A DNA stretch of 37,962 nt from an uncultured Gammaproteobacteria bacterium (lineage in GTDB: Bacteria > Pseudomonadota > Gammaproteobacteria > SZUA-140): assembly GCA_945787155.1 (NCBI GenBank), contig CALZHD010000046.1:1-37962 (forward strand). The letters are read 5' to 3'. Positions 29,148 through 36,949 of this stretch are shown one piece after another. A program made the translations under genes and the position numbers. The first letter of the stretch is position 1; every line of letters begins with the position of its first letter. The notes under the pieces are model-generated. The model ran no database searches. It was given only the letters and a program-made list of their open reading frames with translations, and was not told the DNA's origin.

Positions 29148-29327
29148 AGGAACCTCTGATTTATCCATGAACGATAGCTATGAGTCCAAAATATCCAACT
29201 GCTGCGTTGCTAATCTTAGTAATAGTCCCGCTACAGTGTGCCCCTTGGGTATTACTTGCGATTAGCGCCTTACATTTGAATATTTTGACTCTCATTTCTA
29301 TCCGCTCAGAATTAATCAGAGGTTCCT
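29148..29327. repeat. MITE-like element, ~180 bp with 16-bp terminal inverted repeats
   Basis: Left aggaacctctgattta (29148-29163) and right ttaatcagaggttcct (29312-29327); 15/16 complementary; no ORF inside. Confidence 0.7.
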
Positions 29328-29351
29328 AAACCTAGTTGACAGTAAGCGGGT

Positions 29352-30275
29352 TTAATATTGACCTTCGTTGTTACTAACCGTTTTTAATATTCTTTTATTA
29401 CAATCTTCATAGGCATGGAAAGGGATTCCACTGCGTTTAGCCTGGTACATCGCCATATCTGCTTTCTTTATCATGGAGTCAAGATCATCACTGGGGTAGG
29501 TGCCCAGGATGCCACCAATGCTAGCACCGACGTGGCTGTTAATCCCATTGACATGAATAACTTTATTAATACTTGCATTGATCTTGTGGGCAATAAATTC
29601 AATCATAACAGGGCTGGATACGCCCTTTAAGATGATGACAAATTCATCACCCCCGTAGCGGACGCATATATCACATTCGCGCACTATATGACGTATTCGT
29701 TGTGATGTTATGCGCAACACTTCATCACCCACTTTATGTCCATGTTTATCGTTAATGGGTTTGAATTTATTTAGATCGAGGAAAAGCAGCCCATAGTTAA
29801 ATTCATTATTTAGTGAGGAAAAAGTTTTGGATAAATGATCTCGATTATAAAGTTGTGTAAGGGAGTCCCTTTCAGCATGTTCTGTTTTTTTATCAATTTC
29901 ATTGCTAACAGATAGAGCGTCTCGTATGACGGCCATAAAAAAAGGTTTTTCATGATCATTCTCAATAGAGGATATTGCAATTGAGACCGGTATTTCTTTG
30001 CCATTTTTATGCAGACCAAAAATAACAGGCCGACCGTCCATAAGGCGTTTGCCTTTAGTTTTGCTGAAATTTTTTAAGTGTTGATCATGAACCTGGTGGA
30101 GATCGTGGCTGATTAAAATATTCAGTGGTTTATTGAGTAACTCACCGCTATCGTATCCAAAAAGATATTCAGCAACGACATTGCAAGATATTATATTTCG
30201 CTCGTCATCAATGAGGATGATAGCGTCTGGAAAGATTTCCATCATCGAGGCTATGTTTACATCCGATGTATCCAT
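29352..30275 (-). CDS. PAS + GGDEF domain diguanylate cyclase
   Basis: PAS (IFPDAIILIDDERNIISCNVVAEYLFGYDSGELLNKPLNILI) and GGDEF (DSLTQLYNRDHL...RYGGDEFVIIL). Start at MDTSDVN (30275) preferred over 30341. Confidence 0.92.
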   Translation of the reverse strand: MDTSDVNIASMMEIFPDAIILIDDERNIISCNVVAEYLFGYDSGELLNKPLNILISHDLHQVHDQHLKNFSKTKGKRLMDGRPVIFGLHKNGKEIPVSIAISSIENDHEKPFFMAVIRDALSVSNEIDKKTEHAERDSLTQLYNRDHLSKTFSSLNNEFNYGLLFLDLNKFKPINDKHGHKVGDEVLRITSQRIRHIVRECDICVRYGGDEFVIILKGVSSPVMIEFIAHKINASINKVIHVNGINSHVGASIGGILGTYPSDDLDSMIKKADMAMYQAKRSGIPFHAYEDCNKRILKTVSNNEGQY

Positions 30276-30488
30276 ATTATGTAACCAGTTTTTATAGATT
30301 GTTATTTTAGAATATCGGCAAGAGCTCAATATCATTAACATTATCTTTAAATGGTTGCGGGCATATCTGGCATATTGGGCATATTTAGGATTAGGCTAAT
30401 CCTTCCCTGATTCAACAGATTCTTTAAATCGCGACAATGTCGCGAAATGAGTGCCTACCCTGTCTTTTTTAAGCATTGTTGAGTCTGG

Positions 30489-30974
30489 CTATTCAAGCGA
30501 CAGCACAAAACCGACCAGGGCCTCGATATCTGCATCTGCCACCCGAGGTGAATTCGCAGGCATGGGGATGCCACCCGTGATCTCGGTCCAGTTGCCGCCA
30601 CCGCCTTTTTTGACTTTTTCTATTAACTGCACCCGCGCACCCGCTTGCCCTTTGTAGCGTTTGGCAACATCACGCCAGGCGGGGCCGACTATCTTTTTTT
30701 CAACGCTGTGGCAATTCAAACAGCCGTTCTTTTTGGCGAGTGCCAAACTCGAATCGTGATCGGGGGCGACGAGTGAAGCGGTGATGGGTTGAGTGGTTTC
30801 AACGATCTCTACCGATTTTTGTTCTACCTTCGTATCCGCAATATCCGCAATATTCGCCGTATCCGGCGTGTTGGTGAGATCGGCATCAACGGCTGCTTCT
30901 TGTGTACTGTCTTCACTGCTGCAAGCTAGCAACAACATCGATAGGCAGGCGATCACTATTCCAGTTCTGTTCAT
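30489..30974 (-). CDS. c-type cytochrome (class I, c551-like), probable lipoprotein
   Basis: Lipobox-like LLLACSS; ALAKKNGCLNCHSVEKKIVGPAWRDVAKRYKG...GGIPMPANSPRVADADIEALVGFVLSL (CXXCH heme site and distal Met). Confidence 0.92.
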   Translation of the reverse strand: MNRTGIVIACLSMLLLACSSEDSTQEAAVDADLTNTPDTANIADIADTKVEQKSVEIVETTQPITASLVAPDHDSSLALAKKNGCLNCHSVEKKIVGPAWRDVAKRYKGQAGARVQLIEKVKKGGGGNWTEITGGIPMPANSPRVADADIEALVGFVLSLE

Positions 30975-31044
30975 AATGGTCTCATCATCAAAGTTTGCTG
31001 TAAAAAGAGGGGGCTATTTTAGCCATATTTAATGGTCAGTCCTA

Positions 31045-31075
31045 AGGAATCTCTGATTAATTCATGAACGATAGC
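31045..31075. repeat. Solo end of the same MITE-like family as 29148-29327
   Basis: aggaatctctgattaattcatgaacgatagc is near-identical (28/31) to 29148-29178. Confidence 0.65.
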
Positions 31076-31204
31076 ATTGAGTGATAATTTCAAGCGATGA
31101 GGGTATTTGAGGCAGTTCTGGTAGAGTTAAGCGCCGCGATGGCTGTTTTTTATGCACAGTTGTGAATATTTGCATTGAATCCAGCGGGTTACTTCGCCAC
31201 AATG
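31076..31204 (+). repeat. ~129 bp direct repeat, copy 1 (upstream of selO)
   Basis: attgagtgataatttcaagcgatgagggtatttgaggcagttctggtagagttaagc...cagcgggttacttcgccacaatg, imperfect match to 33099-33226. Confidence 0.85.
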
Positions 31205-31232
31205 GCGGCCATATGGTTATTAGTCAATTGTC

Positions 31233-31312
31233 CCGTCTTTCCGGCGCTCTTTTGGCCGGAATCCAGGGTTTATACAATATGGATTCCGGCCAAAAGAGCG
31301 CCGGAAAGACGG
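31233..31312. repeat. Perfect 33-bp inverted repeat with 14-nt spacer (REP/BIME-like)
   Basis: ccgtctttccggcgctcttttggccggaatcca (31233-31265) and its exact reverse complement (31280-31312); each arm also has an internal TTCCGGC...GCCGGAA palindrome. Confidence 0.9.
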
Positions 31313-31389
31313 AAACCCGCTTAAGTAAGTGCCATTCGGTAGCGTCCCCTTTTTCCGAAATCAGGTAAACTTTCAACAAGGCATTTGCA

Positions 31390-32925
31390 GTGCGAAAAAT
31401 AAATCAGGTACAAAAAGTGGTAGATTCGACGATAAACACCGGTTTTAAATTTGATAATAGCTATGTTGAACAACTAGCAGGGTTTTATGTTCCATTTGCT
31501 GGCGATAGAGCGCCTGAGCCAGAACTGATTAAACTCAATCGACCGCTTGCCGAAGAGTTGGGGCTTGATTTAGTTCATTTGCAGGCAGAAGATATTGCAA
31601 AAATTTTTTCGGGCAATGTTATGTCGCAAGGTGCAGCACCCGTGGCACAGGTCTATGCCGGGCATCAGTTCGGCGGTTTTAGCCCCCAGTTAGGGGACGG
31701 GCGGGCATTGTTGCTTGGTGAGGTGATTGACTCTTCCGGCAAGCGCCGCGATATTCATTTGAAAGGTTCCGGTCGCACACCATTTTCTCGCGGCGGTGAT
31801 GGTAAAGCAGCGCTTGGGCCGATGTTGCGTGAATATATTATTAGCGAGGCAATGTTCGCGTTGAATATTCCGACCACTCGCGCTTTAGCGGTGGTGGGTA
31901 CGGGTGAAAAAGTCATCCGCGATAGTGGATTACTGCCCGGTGCGGTGTTCGCGCGTGTTGCGGCTAGCCACATACGGGTTGGCACGTTTGAATATTTTTC
32001 AGCACGCCATGAAACAGACAAAATAAAACAACTTGCAGATTATACGATTCAACGTCATTACCCAGAATTAAAGCTAAAACAGAAAGAAAACCAAAGCAAA
32101 AATCCATATCTTGCTTTAATTTCCGAAGTGCGTGATCGTCAGGCTTCACTGCTAGCAAGGTGGATGTTAATGGGTTTTATACATGGCGTAATGAATACCG
32201 ATAACATGACAATCACTGGTGAAACAATTGATTATGGCCCGTGTGCGTTTATGGATAGTTATGATCCTGCAACCGTCTTCAGTTCCATCGATAGACAAGG
32301 ACGTTATGCCTATCAGAATCAGCCACCCATTGGGCAGTGGAATCTCGCGCGGCTGGCTGAGACCTTGTTGCCTTTTGTTCATTCAGATCCTGATACAGCA
32401 GTCGAACTGGCAACTCACGAAATTAATCTATTTTCTGAGCGTTACCAGCAATATTGGTTAGATGGCATGCGATCTAAACTTGGGTTTTCAACCAAAGAAG
32501 CTGATGATCATAGATTAGCTAACGAACTTTTGCAGGCGATGGAAGGGCAGGATGTTGACTTTACACAGTTGTTTCGTCGCCTGGCGGATTCATTGCGTGG
32601 CGACATAGAGTGCATCAGAAATTTATTTGATGACTTTGAAAAGTTTGACCAGTGGCATGAGCGCTGGCTTGAGCGCCTGGTTCGTGACCCTATGAGTGTT
32701 GATGACAGAATTGCTTCGATGAATTGTGTTAATCCGGTTTATATTCCTCGCAACCACAAAGTGGAAGAAGCCATACAGGCTGCTGAAGCGGAATCAAATT
32801 TTGCCCCGTTTGAAAAACTGGTAGAGGTACTCGCTAATCCGTTTGAAGAAAGAGACAGTCTGGATGAGTATGAAGAGCCAGCACCTGATAGTTTTCCGCC
32901 TTATAAAACATTTTGTGGTACCTGA
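31390..32925 (+). CDS. selO: SelO/YdiU family protein adenylyltransferase (pseudokinase-fold AMPylase)
   Basis: 511 aa; APVAQVYAGHQFGGFSPQLGDGRALLLGE, HLKGSGRTPFSRGGDGKAALGPMLREYIISEAM, MGFIHGVMNTDNMTITGETIDYGPCAFMD; C-terminal FCGT with Cys where eukaryotic SelO has Sec. Confidence 0.96.
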   Translation: MRKINQVQKVVDSTINTGFKFDNSYVEQLAGFYVPFAGDRAPEPELIKLNRPLAEELGLDLVHLQAEDIAKIFSGNVMSQGAAPVAQVYAGHQFGGFSPQLGDGRALLLGEVIDSSGKRRDIHLKGSGRTPFSRGGDGKAALGPMLREYIISEAMFALNIPTTRALAVVGTGEKVIRDSGLLPGAVFARVAASHIRVGTFEYFSARHETDKIKQLADYTIQRHYPELKLKQKENQSKNPYLALISEVRDRQASLLARWMLMGFIHGVMNTDNMTITGETIDYGPCAFMDSYDPATVFSSIDRQGRYAYQNQPPIGQWNLARLAETLLPFVHSDPDTAVELATHEINLFSERYQQYWLDGMRSKLGFSTKEADDHRLANELLQAMEGQDVDFTQLFRRLADSLRGDIECIRNLFDDFEKFDQWHERWLERLVRDPMSVDDRIASMNCVNPVYIPRNHKVEEAIQAAEAESNFAPFEKLVEVLANPFEERDSLDEYEEPAPDSFPPYKTFCGT

Positions 32926-33098
32926 TCTATAGCTATACGATTGAGATTCAGGTCTCACTGTAGAATTGTTACCCCCTATCTTGTAATGGGCGTGTTGCTC
33001 GTCACTATCCCAGATCTATAGACTGAACAGCCATGTGCAATGGCCTGCTGAATTCAAGTGAGGCTGCTGGGCATGGCGGCGGGTATCTGCTTCCAGCT

Positions 33099-33226
33099 AT
33101 TGAATGAGAATTTCAAGCGATGAGGGCCTTTGAGGCAGTTCTGGTAGAGTTAAGCCCTGCCAGGGCTGTTTTTATGCTCAATTGTGAATATTTACATTGA
33201 ATTCAGCGGGTTAGTTCGCCACAATG
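33099..33226 (+). repeat. ~128 bp direct repeat, copy 2 (downstream of selO)
   Basis: attgaatgagaatttcaagcgatgagggcctttgaggcagttctggtagagttaagc...cagcgggttagttcgccacaatg. Confidence 0.85.
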
Positions 33227-33446
33227 ATCGCAGGGGAGAGGAGTTCCAGGGGAATCAGACGATTGCGAGTTCTCTGCACTATTTTTATGTGTTCATTATG
33301 GTTTTTTAATGTGATGTGGTGTCTTGTTAATCTTGTAGCGCTATAAATTAAGAGGATAGAGCTTAATGAAGCAGTTTTAGGGTAGTACCCCTTTTATTGT
33401 CACATTTATTCAGCATTATTGAGATAAGTTGGTTGAGGGTGAAGTT

Positions 33447-33767
33447 ATGGATGAAGTAATAAAAAAATTAAAAGAGTTTCGTGATGAACGTGACTGGCAA
33501 CAATTCCATAATTCTAAAGACCTGGCTTTAGCTTTAAGCATTGAGTCAAGCGAATTGCTAGAAGCCTTTTTATGGAAGTCACCTGAAGAGGCTGATATTG
33601 ATAAAGTAAAAGAAGAACTTGCGGATGTGTTTTCCTATGCCTTGTTGCTAGCAGAAAATTATGAGTTGGATGTACAACAGATTATTCTCGAAAAAATTGA
33701 GCAGAACCAAAAGAAATATCCCGTAAGCAAAGCGAAAGGATCTGCCAGAAAATATACAGAATTATGA
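33447..33767 (+). CDS. MazG-like nucleotide pyrophosphohydrolase
   Basis: MDEVIKKLKEFRDERDWQQFHNSKDLALALSIESSELLEAFLWKSPEEADIDKVKEELADVFSYALLLAENYELDV; ExxE..ExxD helices of the all-alpha NTP-PPase family; stop overlaps next ATG (ATGA). Confidence 0.92.
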   Translation: MDEVIKKLKEFRDERDWQQFHNSKDLALALSIESSELLEAFLWKSPEEADIDKVKEELADVFSYALLLAENYELDVQQIILEKIEQNQKKYPVSKAKGSARKYTEL

Positions 33768-35950
33768 GTCATCAGCATCTAGTTGAAGTAAATCGTTTTG
33801 CGTTTACGCAGGCGGCACTGGATGATATCCGAAACAATGCCTATGCCAGTAATCATTGGCCTTTGGTCTATGTGTTGAGTGGGGGCAAAAAAAAGTTTGC
33901 ATATATTGGTGAGACCACGGATACACTCATCCGCATGTGCTCACACCTGCGGGACGATAATAAAAAACGATTAACCTCAGTGCATTTGATCAGTAGCGAG
34001 CGTTTCAATAAGTCAGCAACACTGGACATAGAATCCAGCTTGATCAGGTACATGGCTGCTGATGGTAAGTTTTCCCTACTTAATGGTAATTTGGGCCTGG
34101 TAGACCATAACTATTACCAGAAGGAAGATCTTTATGCTCCGATCTTCAGGGAGGTGTGGAATAAGCTTCGCAGAGAAGGAGTGGTCGAACATTCACTGGA
34201 ATTTATTGATAATTCCGATTTATTCAAATATTCACCCTACAAATCACTTTCCTTTGACCAGCGTCAGGGGTTGCTCGGCATCATGTATGCGTTGCTGGAT
34301 GATCAGGTGAATAACTTGGTAGTTCAGGGTGGCGCCGGTACGGGTAAATCAGTTTTGGCGATATTTTTATTTAAGCTGATGCACTCCGATGGCAGTGATG
34401 TGAATTTCCGCGAGTTTTCCGACGAGGAAGGCGAACTGTGTGATTTACTGAAGCGTCTAAAACAGCGTTATAAAAAGCCAAAAATGGCTTTGGTCGTGCC
34501 AATGACGTCTTTCAGGAATACTCTAAAAAAAGCCTTTAGACATATTGCTGGTTTAAGTGCAGACATGGTCATTAGCCCCTCTGAGCTGGCGAAAAAAAAG
34601 TACGACATTATTGTGGTGGATGAGTCACACCGTTTGCGAAAGCGTGTGAACCTGGGTGCTTATTATGGTGCTTTTGATAAGGCTTGTGTGGCACTGGGGT
34701 TTGATAAAGGAACTTGCAGTGAAGTGCATTGGGTATGTAAGCAGTCAAATAAGGCTGTTTTCTTTTATGATGAAAGCCAATCTATCAAGCCTTCGGATGC
34801 CAACCCTGAGGATTTTGATTCGCTGATGGCAGAAAGTGCGACGCAGGTTCAGGCGCTGGTTTCACAGTTTCGTGTTGGTGGTGGTAATGCCTATGTGGAC
34901 TTTGTGGATGCTTTACTGAATGTTCGGTTGCAGGCAGGTAAACAGTTTAGCTCAAGGCGTTATGAGTTTGCTTTGTTTGATTCCATAGAAGATATGGTAT
35001 CTACCATTCAGCAAAAGAATGAGAAATTTGGTTTGTCACGTTTGATTGCGGGGTATGCATGGCCTTGGGTTTCAAAAAAAGACGAAAAGCTCTTTGATAT
35101 TAAAATTAAAGATACCCAGTTGCGCTGGAATAACACCAATACAGACTGGATCAATTCAAAGAATTCTGAGCAAGAAGTAGGCTGTATTCACACTACACAG
35201 GGTTATGATCTAAATTATACAGGCATTATTTTTGGCGAGGAAATCACCTACGATAAGGCGCGCGATGAAATTGTGATTGATGAAAATAAATATTTTGATC
35301 GCAATGGTAAGCAAAGCATCCATGATCCTGCTGAATTAAAGAAATACATTCTGAATATTTACAAGACCATTATGCTTCGTGGTATCAAGGGGGCATTTGT
35401 CTATGCGTGTGATGACGGCCTGCGGGACTATCTGGCAGAGCATATTCCCATGCATCGTTCAGCGACCGAAAAGAAAAAGGAAGCAGTTGTTGAATTGAAA
35501 CCTTTTGTTAATGCCGTGCCTTTTTATGATTTACAGGCAGCGGCAGGTGGCTTTAGTGAACTTCAACAGGCCGAACATACCGAGTGGGTAGTAGTTCCGG
35601 AAGATGTGAAAGTGAGTGAAAGTCTGTTTGCCTGTAATGTGGTGGGGGAATCCATGAATAAGGTGATATCCAATGGTGCTACCTGTCTTTTTCGTCTTGA
35701 TCGTGGTGGAAGCCGCAATGGCAAGATTGTTTTAGTGGAACACAGCGATGTAATTGATGGTGACAGTGGATCCCATTACACCGTTAAAGAGTATGAAAGT
35801 TTCAAGGTAGAAGATAACAGTGGATGGCGTCATCAAAAAATTCTGTTGAAACCGGTTTCCTATGACAAGGCCTTTGACGTATTGGAAATAACAGAAGATA
35901 AGTCATCACATTATCATGTGATTGGGGAGTTTTTGAGAGTATTGGGATGA
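33764..35950 (+). CDS. Multidomain protein: N-terminal GIY-YIG-like nuclease, central DUF2075/Schlafen group-3-type P-loop helicase, C-terminal S24 (LexA-like) peptidase-like domain
   Basis: 728 aa. GIY-YIG: WPLVYVLSGGKKKFAYIGETTDTLIRMCSHL...LDIESSLIRYMA. Helicase: VVQGGAGTGKSVLAIFL (Walker A), DIIVVDESHRLRKR (Walker B), VGCIHTTQGYDLNYTGIIFGEE. S24-like: VVGESMNKVISNGATCLFRLDRGGSRNGKIVLVE...HYTVKEYES (Ser and Lys). Confidence 0.88.
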   Translation: MSHQHLVEVNRFAFTQAALDDIRNNAYASNHWPLVYVLSGGKKKFAYIGETTDTLIRMCSHLRDDNKKRLTSVHLISSERFNKSATLDIESSLIRYMAADGKFSLLNGNLGLVDHNYYQKEDLYAPIFREVWNKLRREGVVEHSLEFIDNSDLFKYSPYKSLSFDQRQGLLGIMYALLDDQVNNLVVQGGAGTGKSVLAIFLFKLMHSDGSDVNFREFSDEEGELCDLLKRLKQRYKKPKMALVVPMTSFRNTLKKAFRHIAGLSADMVISPSELAKKKYDIIVVDESHRLRKRVNLGAYYGAFDKACVALGFDKGTCSEVHWVCKQSNKAVFFYDESQSIKPSDANPEDFDSLMAESATQVQALVSQFRVGGGNAYVDFVDALLNVRLQAGKQFSSRRYEFALFDSIEDMVSTIQQKNEKFGLSRLIAGYAWPWVSKKDEKLFDIKIKDTQLRWNNTNTDWINSKNSEQEVGCIHTTQGYDLNYTGIIFGEEITYDKARDEIVIDENKYFDRNGKQSIHDPAELKKYILNIYKTIMLRGIKGAFVYACDDGLRDYLAEHIPMHRSATEKKKEAVVELKPFVNAVPFYDLQAAAGGFSELQQAEHTEWVVVPEDVKVSESLFACNVVGESMNKVISNGATCLFRLDRGGSRNGKIVLVEHSDVIDGDSGSHYTVKEYESFKVEDNSGWRHQKILLKPVSYDKAFDVLEITEDKSSHYHVIGEFLRVLG

Positions 35951-36085
35951 TGATGTATAGAAGGAAAAAGAGGGCGACAACAAACGCGAATGATTTAGAT
36001 CTGTCACTGACCCCTTTATCCTTTAAAGCAGGCTCACATTACTGAGAATTGAATAAAATGCCTAAGCTAATTATAGAATGTATTT

Positions 36086-36190
36086 CTCGTTCCCACGCTC
36101 CTGCGTGGGAACGCATACGGTGGTAGAGTCTGGTTGCGGTATGGATTCCCACGGGGGACCGTGGGAACCAGGTACCAGGTACCAGGTAAC
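36086..36190. repeat. REP/BIME-like palindromic repeat, left copy flanking the RAYT remnant
   Basis: Hairpin cgttcccacgc-tcct-gcgtgggaacg (36088-36113) plus ttcccacgggggaccgtgggaa; ends in short ggtacca tandem. Confidence 0.88.
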
Positions 36191-36213
36191 TAGAAAGAGG
36201 AAGGAGTAAGCAA

Positions 36214-36743
36214 GTGGGTAGAAGCCGTTACAAAATAGTTGATCCAAAACAACCCCATTTCATTACTTGCACGGTATTGCACTGGATACCTGTATTTACC
36301 CGGCCGGCGACTGTTGACATCGTTCTGGACTCTCTGCGTTTTCTAATGGGCGAGGGTTTAAAGGTTTATGCCTATGTCATTCTGGAGAATCACCTGCATC
36401 TGCTTGTACAAAGTGAACAGCTGGATGTTATATGCGAAGGTTTAAATCTTATACGGCTAAGGAGTTAATTCAATATCTGGATTCGCAAAATATAAAACAG
36501 ATACTTGAGCAGTTGGCTTTTTACAAGAAGGCGCATAAAGATGATCGGGCCTATCAATTCTGGCAGGAAGGTATTCACCCGGAGTGGATTCAAAATAGTG
36601 AAATGATACGGCAGAAGGTTACTTACATTCATGAGAATCCGGTCAAACGAGGTTATGTTGATTTAGCTGAGCATTGGCGATATTCGAGTGCAAGAACTTA
36701 TGCAGGGCAAGAGGGCTTGTTGGATGTTTGCATGGAGTGGTGA
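36214..36743 (+). pseudogene. REP-associated tyrosine transposase (RAYT, Y1_Tnp/IS200-like), frameshifted near 36440
   Basis: Frame 1: HFITCTVLHWIPVFTRPATVDIVLDSLRFLM...YVILENHLHLLVQSEQL (HUH motif); continues in another frame MRRFKSYTAKELIQYL...YIHENPVKRGYVDLAEHWRYSSARTY, the standard RAYT C-terminus. Confidence 0.88.
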
Positions 36744-36756
36744 GCATGGTTCTTTC

Positions 36757-36847
36757 CTCGTTCCCATGCTCCAGCGTGGGAATGCATACGGTGGTAGAGT
36801 CAGCCCGAGGTATGGGTTCCCACGGGGGACCGTGGGAACCAGGGAAC
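36757..36847. repeat. REP/BIME-like palindromic repeat, right copy flanking the RAYT remnant
   Basis: ctcgttcccatgctccagcgtgggaatgcatacggtggtagagtc...gggttcccacgggggaccgtgggaaccaggg, direct repeat of 36086-36175. Confidence 0.88.
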
Positions 36848-36949
36848 TGGAAGAGGCGGCAACGACCGAGAAATCCTCGGTCGTTCACGGTTTTACCATC
36901 ATGCAAAAAGTGCATATTACAAAAACAGGCCGGATGTTAAGGTAAAGCC

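Noticed and set aside
32910-32925. Possible selenocysteine TGA in selO
   Set aside because: The antepenultimate residue is encoded by TGT (Cys) and TGA follows as the normal stop (FCGT*); no evidence for Sec.
36165-36190. ggtaccaggtaccaggtaac short tandem
   Set aside because: Only about three 7-bp units at the edge of the REP; too short to be a CRISPR or iteron array. No CRISPR array was seen anywhere in the window.
36674-36945. Overlapping small ORFs 36674..36940, 36688..36945 and 36643..36915
   Set aside because: They run through the right REP repeat and the end of the RAYT remnant; not plausible genes.
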